A stretch of DNA of 64,000 bases, from positions 806,001 through 870,000 of the forward strand of contig JAGFBZ010000172.1 in the NCBI GenBank assembly GCA_018398805.1. Direction: 5' to 3'. This DNA comes from Hirundichthys speculiger (lineage: Eukaryota > Chordata > Actinopteri > Beloniformes > Exocoetidae). A program made the translations under genes and the position numbers. Under the pieces are notes generated by a model, which searched no databases, had not been told where the DNA came from, and saw only the letters and a list, made by a program, of their open reading frames with translations. Below, piece by piece: positions 40,038-51,555 of this stretch. How positions within the stretch are numbered: position 1 is the stretch's first letter; every line of letters starts with the position of its first letter.

Positions 40038-41210
40038 TAGGGATGTCCTGCTCACGTTTTTAGGGTCACGATCCGATTCCGATCTTTTAATTTTGATGAT
40101 TGGCCGATTTTTGATTTTTTCCGATCCGATTTCACTTTTTTGAGTGGGCAAACAGAGTTTAATTTCCTATGCATTTTATTTCCTGTGTACATTAATAAAT
40201 TGGCCTGCATCCAAGCTGAGATTAATAGCTTTTATCATCTCATAAAATAAACAATAACTTATTTAAACACTTTTCTTTCTTTCTTTTTTGTTTGGGAGAA
40301 TTATTATAAAACACATTTAGTTACAGTACAGTGACTGTTCAACAGTCTCAGTACTAAAGAACACAGCACTTCCATTTAAATAGCAGCAGGTGAACTTGGC
40401 TAGCAGTTTAAGGCAATGAAAACACTAGCAGAAGTCTTTGCAATCAATGAAATCACATCAGAATAAAAATAACATAAAATATTAGCTTAACTTCTTTCAA
40501 GACCCGCTGCACATGTTCGCGCACCTTTGTGTCCTTTGTCGTTCATGTAATGACGGGAACGAGGCTCGAGGTAATTAATGAGTCGGTTAAATGCCTTGTA
40601 TTCCACAAACTGAATTGGGCTGGTTGTCCTCGGTAATACATTCTGCGATTAGCTCGTTGATTTTTCTGTATTTCTCCGAGTCTTTCAGGAGTTTGTCCTT
40701 TCTTGTAAAAGTTTCACAGAGCGTTTGCTGCCGGTGCCGACGCCTGACAGAAGGCTGCGTGATCGGTGCTGCGTGCTTTTTTAAGTGTCTGATTAAATTG
40801 GTGGTGTTGTAAACTCTCTTCTTACTTACCCCTCATGATATCTCAGCCTTCCACGCGTTGCAAGTCGCAGTCGAAGCGTCGGTCTTTGTAATTTTATAGT
40901 GCTGCCACACTGCTGACATTTTTGCTAAAGTTTAGCCTGACGCCGCCGGTCTTAAAACTTTTAAGGTGGATACAAGACAGCGCTGCTGGGAAAACCTCAT
41001 TTCAGTGCAAATTATTTAAATGTATATTTTAAAAAATATATTTGTTTGTGTAATATGATTACTTTATTATTATTTGTGTCAATCAGGATCACTTTTTGAG
41101 GAAAAAAATAATGAAAAAAAGATAGGCGTGTTATAATAAGGTTGATCGGCCGATCCGATCCACCTTAAATTTTTAAGATCAAAGGCCGATCAGGGATCGG
41201 GACACCCCTA
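40038..41210 (-). mobile_element. hAT-type DNA transposon with BED zinc-finger remnant
   Basis: Termini TAGGGATGTCCTG and, inverted at the right, TAGGGGTGTCCCGATC define a 1.17 kb element of hAT type. Just inside both ends lie GATCCGAT-type subterminal repeats. On the minus strand between about 40930 and 40500 a BED-finger-like N-terminus can be read: SVWQHYKITKTDASTATCNA, a stop, then VYNTTNLIRHLKKHAAP. This is the usual start of a hAT transposase. The catalytic domain is missing, so the copy is non-autonomous. Confidence 0.75.
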
Positions 41211-41254
<44 letters not shown>

Positions 41255-41262
41255 GGTATATA
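41211..41262. repeat. (TG)n-(TA)n microsatellite between two hAT elements
   Basis: Short TG repeats pass into about 15 TA units, then a TATATGGTATATATATT junction that leads straight into the next hAT end. Confidence 0.9.
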
Positions 41263-41265
41263 TAT

Positions 41266-42239
41266 TAGGGGTGTAACGGTACACAAAACTCTCGGTTCGG
41301 TACGTACCTCGGTTTTGAGGTCACGGTTCGGTTCATTTTCGGTACAGTAAGAACATAAATGCAAAATATAATGTGCTAGTTGTTTATAACACACTTTTGT
41401 GCTTTTTAACAATAGGAACATTAGCCTATACAAAGCTAGAATTCTGCTCAAAAATATAAATACAATATTCTAAAATGTAGATATTTTGAAAAAACAAAAT
41501 AAAAATAACATTGGCTCAGACTTTTGCTTAAAAAAATAATCCATCTGATGTGCAAAATTGAACTGTTGCAACACTGAACAGTTTCAAGTTGTTAGTCAGA
41601 TTAAATAACATGAATAAGGCTCAGGGTGTTTCTTTAAAACTAATCTTTTTATTCTTTCATAAAGTCCGGGTATGATTTTCTGGCTAAAATGTGGACGAGA
41701 AGGTTATTGATATCGGGGCTCAATTACCTTTATCATGTGTTTGAAGCCAGCGTTCTCTACCACTGATTAGGGTGTTTGTGTGCACGCGTGTCGCCTCTCC
41801 TGTGTATGTGGTGACACGCGCCCAGTCCACACACAGAAACTCGCGCTGGCTGTGCACTGAGCCCGGCAGAGAGGGAGAGAGAGAGAGAAGCGCGGCTCGC
41901 GAGGCAGACAGCAGCCAAGTGGCTTCAAACCTAGCGGTTTGAGTGTGCGTGAGTCTCAAAACCACCAGAAAAAGTAGCTAGATTTGTCGCTAGTCGCTTT
42001 TTACAAATTAAGTCGCTAGGGGGGTCTGGAAAGTCGCTAGATATAGCGACAAGGTCGCTAAGTTGGCAACACTGGGTGTGCACACAACTGCGCATGTGCG
42101 GCTGCAGCGCTCTGCTTCACAACATGCGGTCCTCTACTTAATATGACCGTGTGGAAACTCGTTCAGTACGCCCCCGTCCCGAACCGACCTACCTGTACCG
42201 AAACGGTTCAATACAAATACATGTGCCGTTACACCCCTA
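41266..42239. mobile_element. hAT-type non-autonomous element (TAGGGGTGTAACGG ends)
   Basis: Perfect-looking inverted ends TAGGGGTGTAACGG (left, 41266) and CCGTTACACCCCTA (right, ending 42239), with CGGTTCGGTAC-type subterminal repeats, delimit a 974-bp element. It has no transposase. Its right part contains GTCGCTA-rich repetitive text (41980-42065) that is itself a common teleost motif. I could not identify an 8-bp target duplication with confidence. Confidence 0.8.
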
Positions 42240-42240
42240 G

Positions 42241-42987
42241 GAGTAATGGTTTCGTTCTCACTGAGTGGCCTTTCAGCCCATGTCGGTGCAGGACTTGTTT
42301 CACTGTGGATCATGACACTTTCTTACCAGCTTTATCCAGCATCTTCACAAGGTCTTTGGCTTTTGTTCTGGGGTTGATTCACACATTTTGGACCAAAGCC
42401 TGTTCATCTCTGGGACACAGAGCCCGTCTCCTTCCTGAGTGGTGTGATGGCTGGACACTTCAATGATGTTTAATACTTGTGTATGATTGTTTGAACAGAT
42501 GAACGTGGCACCTTCAAGCATTTGGAAATTGCACCTATGGATGAGCCAGACTTGTGGAGCTCCATGATTCTCTTTCTGATTTCCTGGCCGATTTCTTTTT
42601 ATTTTCCCATGTTTTCAAACAAGGAAGCAGAGTGTGTGAGGTGTGGCCTTAAATACACCCACTGGTGTGCCGTCAATTAACTTACATGTTGTCAGTTAAC
42701 CTATCAGGAGCTTTAAAAGCCATAACCTCATCATCTGGGCTTCCTCACGTTGTTTAAAGACTTAGTACTTTTTGTGTATGTAAACTTTTGACCTCAAAGA
42801 AAATAATATAAAATTCTCTAAGAAATTCTCTCTGTCATTATTGTGGCATTTAACAAATGAAATAATTTTGGTAATCCTGACTGACCTGAAACAGGAGAGG
42901 TTCAGTCTGATTTGACTTCATATACTGAGACAAAAAATGAAACGTGTGTTTTTGCACAGTGTATGTAAACTTCTGGCTTCAACTGTA
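42241..42987 (-). mobile_element. Sleeping Beauty-like Tc1 fragment, truncated on its inner side
   Basis: The right end, read inverted, is TACAGTTGAAGCCAGAAGTT continuing TTACATACAC, which closely matches the Sleeping Beauty-type terminal repeat. A partial second binding site follows about 180 bp inside. Minus-strand text near 42390-42250 gives transposase HTH-region words (MLDKAGKKVS, LHRHGLKGHSVR). The element stops abruptly where the hAT copy ends, so the other half is absent. Confidence 0.75.
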
Positions 42988-43002
42988 TATATTTTTACAT
43001 AT

Positions 43003-43265
43003 ACAGTGATCCCTTATTTTTCGCAGTTAATGGGGACACCCCCCCCAGCGACAATCAAAATCGGCGATCTGGAGCCAGAGCCCCCCCCCTGAGCCTCAAT
43101 AATGTGTTTAAAAACCCCAAAAAAGTAGCGAGGCACTGTAGCGAAACAAGACAAAGGCTCAACTGTGGTCTTTCTGTTACCTTCACAGCCTCTGATCTCC
43201 GAGCCGTAGTAAAGAAACCGCTGGTATTGTGCTATTTTTGGCTCGTAATTAGCGGCTAACACGCT
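43003..43265. mobile_element. MITE-like fragment related to the element at 50526-50928
   Basis: TACAGTGATCCCTTATTTTT then CGCAGTTAATGGGG is a variant of the end shared by a family whose complete copy lies at 50526-50928. Only the left terminus is clear here. Two C-runs (43030-43037 and 43081-43089) lie inside it. Confidence 0.45.
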
Positions 43266-43489
43266 AACAACAACAAAACAAAAAGTCCAGGTTTTCTCTG
43301 AATCATGAGTGCCACCTCTTTGTAAATAGTATCATTTTGTGAGGCCATGTAAAACTGTATTAATACTAGTGTAGACATGAATGTTTTTCTACAATATTCA
43401 TTCCTCGTGACAGTAAAATAGGTCATTCTAAGCCAATTTACTGCAGCAATTCCTCTCTAAATTATTAGAAAATGTGGTTAACACCCAGT

Positions 43490-43596
43490 TACCCAGTTGT
43501 GCCTTCAAAAAAAAATACCGTGATATACCATGAAACCAATATAATTTTGAAAAATACTGTGATATAAATTTTTGGTCATACCGCCCAGCACTAATA
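43490..43596. mobile_element. Terminal fragment of a further hAT-like element
   Basis: The text AAATACCGTGATATACCATG and CATACCGCCCAGCACTAATA is a common teleost transposon end. Only this end is recognisable, so extent and orientation are uncertain. Confidence 0.4.
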
Positions 43597-46500
43597 TGAA
43601 GTGTGAAATTGAGGTTACCCAACATGCACATGAATGCAGTGTCAGTTCTGCAGCATGACTTTATCACAAATGTGCATGTTCTTTATTTTTTGGACATTCA
43701 TCAACAGGAAGTTTATTTCTGTTGGGCACATAAACATCTGTGGGGATTTGTACATAAGCATGTACAGGATATGTTACACAGCGCATGGCAGTGTGAGCAG
43801 TGAGCCACAGGCACAATCTTAGGGGTTTTGGATAGTTATTTATGTGATTATGCATGCTCGTGTGTGTGTGTGCTCATGTGTCAGGCAGAGCCTGGCCCGA
43901 TCCCGTAAAGGCTTGTTGGCTTATAGCACTGCAGCACTGCAGTGTCAAACATCATCAAGCAGCCTTCACATGCCCTTCTTTGAATGAACTACATGGCCTT
44001 CTTCAGTCAAAGGCACCAGACCATGAGGGATTGTTTGCTTCAGTCATAGTTCTTTTTCATGTTTCATTAAAGATGAATAAAGTTAATTCTGTCTTTTTTA
44101 GATTTTCTTTCAAAATGCAGCTTTTGTCCAGTAAAAATAGGCCATCTGGCCTGAACTTTCCTCAGTCTAAACAGTGATTTATTTTTTAATTTTTATATTT
44201 ATCTTTCTTTTTATCAGCTCTGTTTTTTTTTCTTTTCCCTTTTTTTTTTACCTTCGGCAGCATTGCCAAAGTAATGGAGGCAAAGCAGAAGTTTTTTTCA
44301 GCCCATGTTAGACTGTAGTGGTTCCCAAGTATGACCCAGTTTCAACACATTACATGACCAAGGTTTGCATCTCAATCCCACCACTGGTGAAATACTGCAG
44401 GTGTTTCCTGGCCACAGTTCATGCCATGTGTTTTATGGTCAAAACTGGTTTGGATAAAAGTTTTTTCAAAAAATGTTTCTTATCCAAATTTTCCTTTACT
44501 ACAAAAGCACCCCACTTTATTATTTAATTCATTTATGCATAAAATAAGAGTGTCTTAGTTGCAGTACGTGGGTCAGTCTTCCATTTAGACCTACTGATGT
44601 TTATGCATGACATTTAAGCCTGCCACTCTAAAAGTAAAATGAAAATTTTATATAAGAAATGTGCAGGCTTAGTTTGTCATAGAGCGAAAAGCATGCTAAA
44701 ATTTTTGCCACAATTTTGACACAGCAACATCCACGCAGTGCCACCTGAAAGTTGCCACCTGAAAGTTAGCACTGCGGGAGCCTTTCAAAGAGCTTTTTCT
44801 ACATCGTCTTTCTTTCCTCACCCAAAACTAAAAATTGGAGGTGCTCGGGGCTGTAGAGCTGGGAGTCGTCTTCTTTGACTTCAGAAATGAAGATGCCATG
44901 TTCGTGCCATGATGCACGTATTCAATTCATGTGCGTACCCAGATATTCTTTTCTTTTTTCCCCTTGCTGAAGCGGACAGTGTGGAAAATGAGCCTGAAGC
45001 TCACATTGTATTTTTTCTTCCCCCATTGCGTTTCCTTTTATAGCGTGCTTTGTGGTCTCAAGTCTTCTTTGGGTGCATGCACACGTGTGTGGTGTGTGTG
45101 TATACATACATATGTACATACACAAATAGTCGTTTCAATGTCATGTCTTGTATGTGCACACCAATTATGATCATAAATATGCTTACATCTCTAAACTGCT
45201 CCTGATTTTACTGGAGGAGTCTTAACCACATGGATGCACAAAATAGCACAAAGCAGAAACGGGTACAGCTTATTTTAAGGAGCACACTACTATCAACTGA
45301 GGGTGAATCAAAACACAGCAAAAATTGACTATCTTCATGATATGAAGGGAAATTACTTCTGGCTTTAACAATACCGACCCTGTTTGAAAGTAATACTACA
45401 GTAAATGTGCCAGTCCCTTTTTAGATGAAAAGGTGAAGGTAATGGCCCCCATCCTCCCAGTCTCTTTTATCATCTGGTAAGATGGCAGTGGCTTTGGACT
45501 CAAGTGGCCTTAACGAATCTGAGTATAGAGGCTGCAGCTTTTATTCTGGGTTTTGAAGATTTGAAAGGCCTCATCAAGCATTTATAAAGACCTGAAAAGC
45601 CCTTGCTGAGGTTGCAAGGATGTGTAGGAGCCACAGTGCATTGAGTTTAACACCATGTCTTAACTCAATCCAAAATGTCAAGGCCGCGGTATCTCACTTC
45701 GGTTGGAGTGAATGATGCTTTTAAACTCTTATAACGATTTAAAGGTTAAAAAGCTTTGCTGTCAAGCACAGTGCTGTCCTTCAAGATGTTTATAACCACC
45801 ATTGTGTTCATGTTTTTGTTGCAGTTGAATGTTGAAGTCATCATCACTAGAATTGATCAGAAATTAAAAATTTGACTCCCTCCAAATTGTTTTTGTGACA
45901 ATTGCGTATGTATGTGACAATTATAAGCAAGAAATGTTTTCTATATGCTTAGAGAGTTTTTCATTTGATTAAATGATGGCAATCTCTCCTTTATTGTCTC
46001 TTTGCAATTCATAATTGTGTTAACACTGTTCAGATCAGTATTTTTTCTTGTTGTTAATTTCTTTTTTTTTTTTTATTAATTATACAGTGTAGCTTAAATG
46101 TTTCTTGACCAAATAAATGTATTAAAAGCATCATCTGTTTCCATTTCGATAGATTTTTATTTTCAAAGAGACGTGCAAAGACCTGTATCATCCTCCATCA
46201 GCTTGTGTGCCTGCGTATCACTCACATTTCAACACCAATTTGTAGCAAACATGTAGCGGAGTTACAGTCATCACTCCAGCTGCAGAAGAGACCAGACAGT
46301 CCGACAGTACTTCTACTTCCAAACACAAGTGGTTCGCTGTGCTGATTACCTCTCGTCTGCCTCACGAACCAGCAGACATAAAAAGCAGCAGTAATGGCAG
46401 GCGTGGGCACTACACAGGCACTTCTGCCTCCATTAACTGTGTGGGTTCAATATCAACAGGTTTTTAAATGTGCAATACAATGCAGAATAGCTTTGGAATG

Positions 46501-46860
46501 ATTTATTATTTTTGTATGTATTATGCACTATGTTGTACATTTATAAAATAATTGTAACTCCCATTGGCCGATGGCTGCTGGTTGCAGCTATGAACTTAAA
46601 ATTTTACATGTAACCTTTTCTGAGGTCAAAATGCTTTGGATCTCTCAGAGGTCAGCAGGATTAGTCACATTCCCTCAAGATAAATGTTGAAATGCTAACA
46701 AGCCTAAACAGTGCATCCTGCTGTCTTTGACTGTGTACTCTGTAAAATCATGATGGTGAAATGTCTGAGTATCTGTACACACACCTGGATGAAGGTCAGA
46801 AGATGTGATGAACTTCACCCTCTAAATATTAAAATCCATGTCTGCTTTTGCTTCTTTCAG

Positions 46861-46954
46861 ACAGTGACAGTGAAATCTCCAGTGGGACAGGAGATGTTTC
46901 CAAGGACTGTCCTGAGAAAATACTCGAGTCCTGGGGTGGAATCCTGAACAGATG
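46861..46954 (+). CDS. RABGAP1L: RABGAP1L coding exon 11 (residues 467-498)
   Basis: The exon completes an Asp codon and reads [20 protein letters not shown], then [10 protein letters not shown] with a split Trp. It matches [32 protein letters not shown] of the human protein. It is the run-up to the TBC domain. Phase 1 in, 2 out; the donor GATG|GTAGGG is weaker than the others in this gene. Frame and homology support this exon better than the longer alternative frames that overlap it. Confidence 0.94.
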
Positions 46955-48417
46955 GTAGGGCATGAGACGAGACAAAATCTGGACACTAAAGAGGGCACAG
47001 ACATAAAGACTGACCGATATGGGGTCAGACGTGAAATCTGAAGAGGTTAGAAATCGAACAAAGTTAAATGAACTAAACAAAAAAAAAAAAAAAAAAAAAA
47101 CAGAGATTATGCATGTGTGGTTAAAAATGTATTTAAATATTTCATCTGTTGTTGAAAACGTTATGTTGATTAGTATGATGAAAGACATTCACAAACATAT
47201 TTCACAATTTATTTATTTTTTAAAATCTGCTGGACATATCTATTAGAGGAGCAGCCAATGAAATCCTCCTAATGATTAAGAGTGTTTTGGTGCGTTTAGC
47301 TGTTCTGTCTTTTGTAGCAATTTATCATACCTACGATTTGAAACGCAAGTCTGAAGCAACTTTCTAAATACAGAGTGTGTACAATATACGTCAAGGGTCC
47401 TCCAGAATTTCTATTTTCTTTTTCACCTCAGCTGATTTCCAGTTTAATTGATTTTTTTTTCTTTCTCTAAAAAAAGAATAAAAAGAAAGGAAATTTAATT
47501 TCTAAACTATGAAGTTGCCAATGAACGACAATTTTAGATATTGAAATAAATAGGACTAAAGAAATAAAGTGCAAACCTAACTTTTAAGACTCAATGTATC
47601 ATAAATAAGAATAAAAATAAGCACATACAAATGTGAAATGAGCCATAAAGCGGCATAATGCATGGGATCAGTTGCATTCAGCATCTGGCTTAGGCTTTGC
47701 AACTGTAGATGGGAACTATATTTTTAGTGCTGTGAGTCACCACTGCATCTTCAACATCTTTCTAGCAGCTCTTCTTATTATCATATGTAATACTGCAGGA
47801 AAATTATGCTGCTTGTCTTGAGTGTGTTTTAAGGGTGCCGTCGTCCTGTGCAGCTCACAATAGATGACACACTTCTCACACTTGCCATGGACTTTAGACA
47901 AACTTATCTGAACTTTACAGCTGCAGGGCAAACACTTCTCCTGCTCAGCTGTGTGAGTCAATTTATGATGATGTTAAAAAAAAAAAAAAAAAGGCAGCCA
48001 TGCTCCTACCTTAGCTCCTTGGACAATGCAACTATTGACAAACGTTAAAGCCGATGGTGGTTTGCATGATGTTGACCATCGCAAACATAAACCAAATTCC
48101 AGGTGAATGAAGAAACTGCCTGTTTTGGGAACATTTTTGGGGAAAACTAGTCACTTTTTCTAACACTACCAGTTCCATATTATCAATATGGTAGGACCTT
48201 AATGTAATAAATCTGTGCTGAAATTGCTCTGGTAAGGTTTCACTTGATGAATTAAGTTTAGTGCATTTGAATGAGTCAGTAAACTTGAGCTAATTTAACA
48301 AAAAATGTGGATGAACAACAACTGCAGATGCATGTAGTTAGTATATCTGTTTGCATGTTCTCGTATTGAGCATCTGTGTAAAGCTGCCTTTGTCTTTTTG
48401 TTTGTTCATTTATCCAG
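46955..48417 (+). other. RABGAP1L: RABGAP1L intron 12
   Basis: A 1.46 kb AT-rich intron with an A22 run (47080-47101) and an A17 run near 47976. No gene or classifiable repeat is seen. The acceptor is TTCATTTATCCAG. Confidence 0.75.
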
Positions 48418-48568
48418 GCACGGGAACCTGTCCACTCGTCCAAAGGGTTTGCCCTCATTGGTCCGCAGTGGCATTCCTGAGCCACTCAGAGCTGAAGTCT
48501 GGCAGCTGCTGGCCGGTTGCCACGACAACCATGACCTGCTTGAGCATTACCGCATCCTCATCACCAAG
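48418..48568 (+). CDS. RABGAP1L: RABGAP1L coding exon 12 (residues 498-548), start of the TBC domain
   Basis: The exon completes Trp and reads [20 protein letters not shown], then [20 protein letters not shown] and [28 protein letters not shown] is the conserved opening helix of the TBC (Rab-GAP) domain. The catalytic Arg (IxxDxxR) and Gln (YxQ) fingers belong to later exons beyond the window. Phase 2 in, 0 out; donor ACCAAG|GTAAAC. The twelve coding exons sum to 1,644 bases, exactly 548 codons, which supports all boundaries jointly. Confidence 0.95.
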
Positions 48569-49838
48569 GTAAACGCACACACTCACAGAGTGGGAGATAG
48601 GGCTACTGATAAAAAGTTGTATTTATGGTGCAAGATTTCGTACAAAGCTTGTCCGTGATGTGCAACGACTACGTTCATGCATGTGTGCACATAACACCAG
48701 GCTCCAGGGATTTATTTATCATCTCCTGACCTGAGGGTCAATGGGGCAGCAACCAGTTAAGTTCACATTGGAGCAAAAATCTCAAAAAAATGACTTTTAA
48801 CAATTCTGAGTTGCTTTGACATACGACAGTGTAAAGAAGTATATACTGACTTACTTACTTGTAGTTGTCCATAGTGATACTTGTGGTAGACCTATTACTT
48901 CATCTTTCTTTTGTGTGAAGGGTTTGCTAAATGAAACCAAATCATGTAGTCTTCCAGGCATTGTTGCATCTTAGTTTTTTTTATTTGTGGTCATGGTTTG
49001 GTGCAAACCACATAAATGGTGTGAATTGTTAAGAGACCATGCCACTATTATGAAAATAATTTAGAAAATATTTTTGCCTTGTGTGTCTAACCTTCATGAC
49101 ACTGCCGTTCATTAGAGCTGCTCTTTTGAACTGTGTGTCACATTGGAGATCACTTTAATTTAGCAGTGACATTTATCTGCATGCGCTTCTGCCTCTGGAC
49201 TAATACAGTTTCTACTGACCTTCTGGCCTCCCCGGGAGCTTTCAAGAATTCAAAGTGAATTTTTGAAACTCTAGTAATTAGCTGTTTTGTGTCCTTCTGG
49301 CTGTATTCCTATTCTGTACTATATATATTTGGTATTTTTTTCCCTTTGAGAATTTGCCACTAAATATTGATGAGTCGTGTTATCTTAATCTGCTCGACTG
49401 GAAATGAATGAGCAAGGTTCAAATATTGTGAGGGGGTTTCAATTGGCTTGTGAAAAAAGTTTTTTTTATTTTTTTGTGCATTTGTCTGACAAATTTTCCA
49501 GAAACAAGCATTTTTCCTTAGGGTCCTAGTAGACAGTATACTCAGTTGGTCCTTATATTTTTGCTTTCTAGCACATTTGCTCTGCCATATCCTGCCAACT
49601 TTTTTTTTCCACTGAGTCTGTTATTTAGAGAGGTCCATATAGTCTGTACAGTGTAGTGACTGAGCTACTGTATATACATTAATGTGATTTAACCTGTATA
49701 TTTTCAACAATCCACATGATGCATTGGTATAACCTGAAACAGATGTTTAAGCATAGACACAATAAAACTTGCCAACTTGGCTCTCTTTATGTTTGATACT
49801 AAAAACAGAAGTAACTAGAAAAGCACTCGGAGAGCGCA

Positions 49839-50267
49839 GACCTCCGCCAAGCGTAACAATTCCCCCATATAGCGAATTTACAGATTGCGATAAAATTCGC
49901 CTTCTGGATCAGATCAGGATCAGCCTTGGAAATTTGATAGAGGTTCCCATTGTCAATCCCTGAGTCAAATTTCATGAGTTTTGGGCAATAATTAATGGAG
50001 ATATTGAGAAACAAAATTTTTGGTCCCATTTACCACAATGTTATCGAAAATTTGAAAGAAATCCAGAATCCAGGATTTCTTCCGGATCACACCCAAAATG
50101 AAATCATTTCTTCCTTTTCACATTTCTTACAACTCCTGAAAACTTCATCAAAATCCGTCCATAACTTTTTGAGTTATCTTGAACACACAGACAAATAAAC
50201 AAACAGACAAACTGTTTGACAAAAAACAAACGCCGGCAAAAACATTACCTCCTTGGCGGAGGTAATG
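49839..50267. repeat. Dispersed repeat with inverted ACCTCCGCCAAG ends
   Basis: The left boundary contains ACCTCCGCCAAG and the right boundary its reverse complement CTTGGCGGAGGT, about 430 bp apart. The interior (GCCTTCTGGATCAGATCAGG ... AACTTCATCAAAATCCGTCC) is text I associate with a very common teleost repeat. The terminal inversion suggests a DNA-transposon origin, but I cannot name the family. Confidence 0.6.
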
Positions 50268-50525
50268 ATGACCTGACTTTACACAAATATTTTATTATTG
50301 AATAACATGTAGGCTACTGGTCACTTCTTAACTGCACAATCTGTTCTTTAAACATTGATTCTGATGATCAATTGGGTTTTGACAATAATGCTGGACTTTT
50401 CGAGTAGCCTATTTAAAGATAAAATAGTTCAGCTGTGGGAGTGTGTATCAAGAGTATTAGACACGCAAAGACAAAAGACTGATATTTATGACTTGCACAG
50501 CAAGAGAGTTTGAATTTTATGTAAA

Positions 50526-50928
50526 TACAGTAATCCCCCCCCCCCCCCCCCCCCCCCCGCAAATGGTAAAAACCGCGATGTGGATGTATACATACAGTAT
50601 GCATGTACATAGCTGACAAGAGCAAGTGATGGGAGATGTGGGGACGCGTGTCAGCCAGTCAGCGTACAGACAACCGACTGCACAGTAATGCCCGTCATAG
50701 CAGCCAATCACAGGTCTTGATATTCGTTCATGGGGCCTCCCCTGTCAGCTCTTGTTGCTTCCCGAGACTCGTTCTTGATGTGATGGGATTCACTTCAGCC
50801 TCGCGCGCTTCATTTGAATGTTTTTCAAATTAAAAAAAAAATTTTTTTTTTGCGAATATTTTTTTTCTATCAATATTTTTGAAACCTCCGCGATGTACTG
50901 AGACTGCGAAGTGTGGGGGATTACTGTA
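50526..50928. mobile_element. MITE with TACAGTAATCCCCC inverted ends
   Basis: The left end TACAGTAATCCCCC and the right end GGGGGATTACTGTA are perfect inverted copies flanking about 400 bp, with TA at both outer edges as expected for a Tc1/mariner/pogo-type target. The left terminus has expanded into a run of 24 C. CGCGATGT near both ends (50573 and 50890) adds to the subterminal symmetry. There is no coding capacity. Confidence 0.8.
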
Positions 50929-51535
50929 ATGCAGTTTGCCTTATGATGATATGTGACTGCGAAGGTTAGTCTTACATCTGTTTACTTGTAATTTGTCACT
51001 ATACAAGTTTCTTTTGTGCAAAATATATTAAAATTTTGGGACTTTTTTTTAAAGAAATGAAAAACTGAAGTCCTTGAATGTGATCCAGCAGTTGTGTAAC
51101 TAAAGTCCGTGACCCAGGCTAAAGTATCATATCCCTAGTGAACCAGGTACCGGCAGCAGCAGCCAGAGGAGGAGGAGGAAGTGATTTAAACCGAGTAGTC
51201 AGAGGTCCTCACTTTTATGGAGAATGAGATAAGCTGCCACACAGGATTGGGTGGAACTACCTGCATCAGTCAATAAGCAGATAAAATGGAGGACAGCTGT
51301 AGAGAGGAAAACAGAGACCCATAAACATGAGCTTGTGGTGGCTGAGGGCCGAGGATGAGACGGCGAATGTGGTTAAACATCAAGAGAGCTGGCAGAGTTA
51401 TTTCTCTCCCGTGTCACTTTTTGATGTTAAGGTTCCTTTGTCCCATTCAGTCTCTATTCCTCTCACCTCTAATCTTATGGCTGACAGTTACTCTTTCTGT
51501 ATGTCTTGAAGGAGCCCTGATTCTTTGTGCCTGTG

Positions 51536-51555
51536 CCCCCCCCCCCCCCCCCCCC
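51536..51555. repeat. C20 homopolymer
   Basis: A run of 20 C on the + strand, about 1 kb after the C24 run of the MITE. It could form quadruplex or i-motif structures and is a likely sequencing weak point. Confidence 0.9.

Larger units (their letters stand above)
39498..46860 (+). other. RABGAP1L: RABGAP1L intron 11, with a stack of DNA transposons
   Basis: A 7.4 kb intron. Positions 40038-43596 are almost entirely transposable elements. The remainder (43600-46860) contains CA/TG-rich patches near 43855 and 45080, but no gene that I recognise. The acceptor is TTGCTTCTTTCAG at 46860. Confidence 0.75.

Noticed and set aside
40591..40812. A + strand 73-residue open frame
   Set aside because: It is the antisense of the BED-finger remnant of the hAT element; the meaningful frame is on the minus strand.
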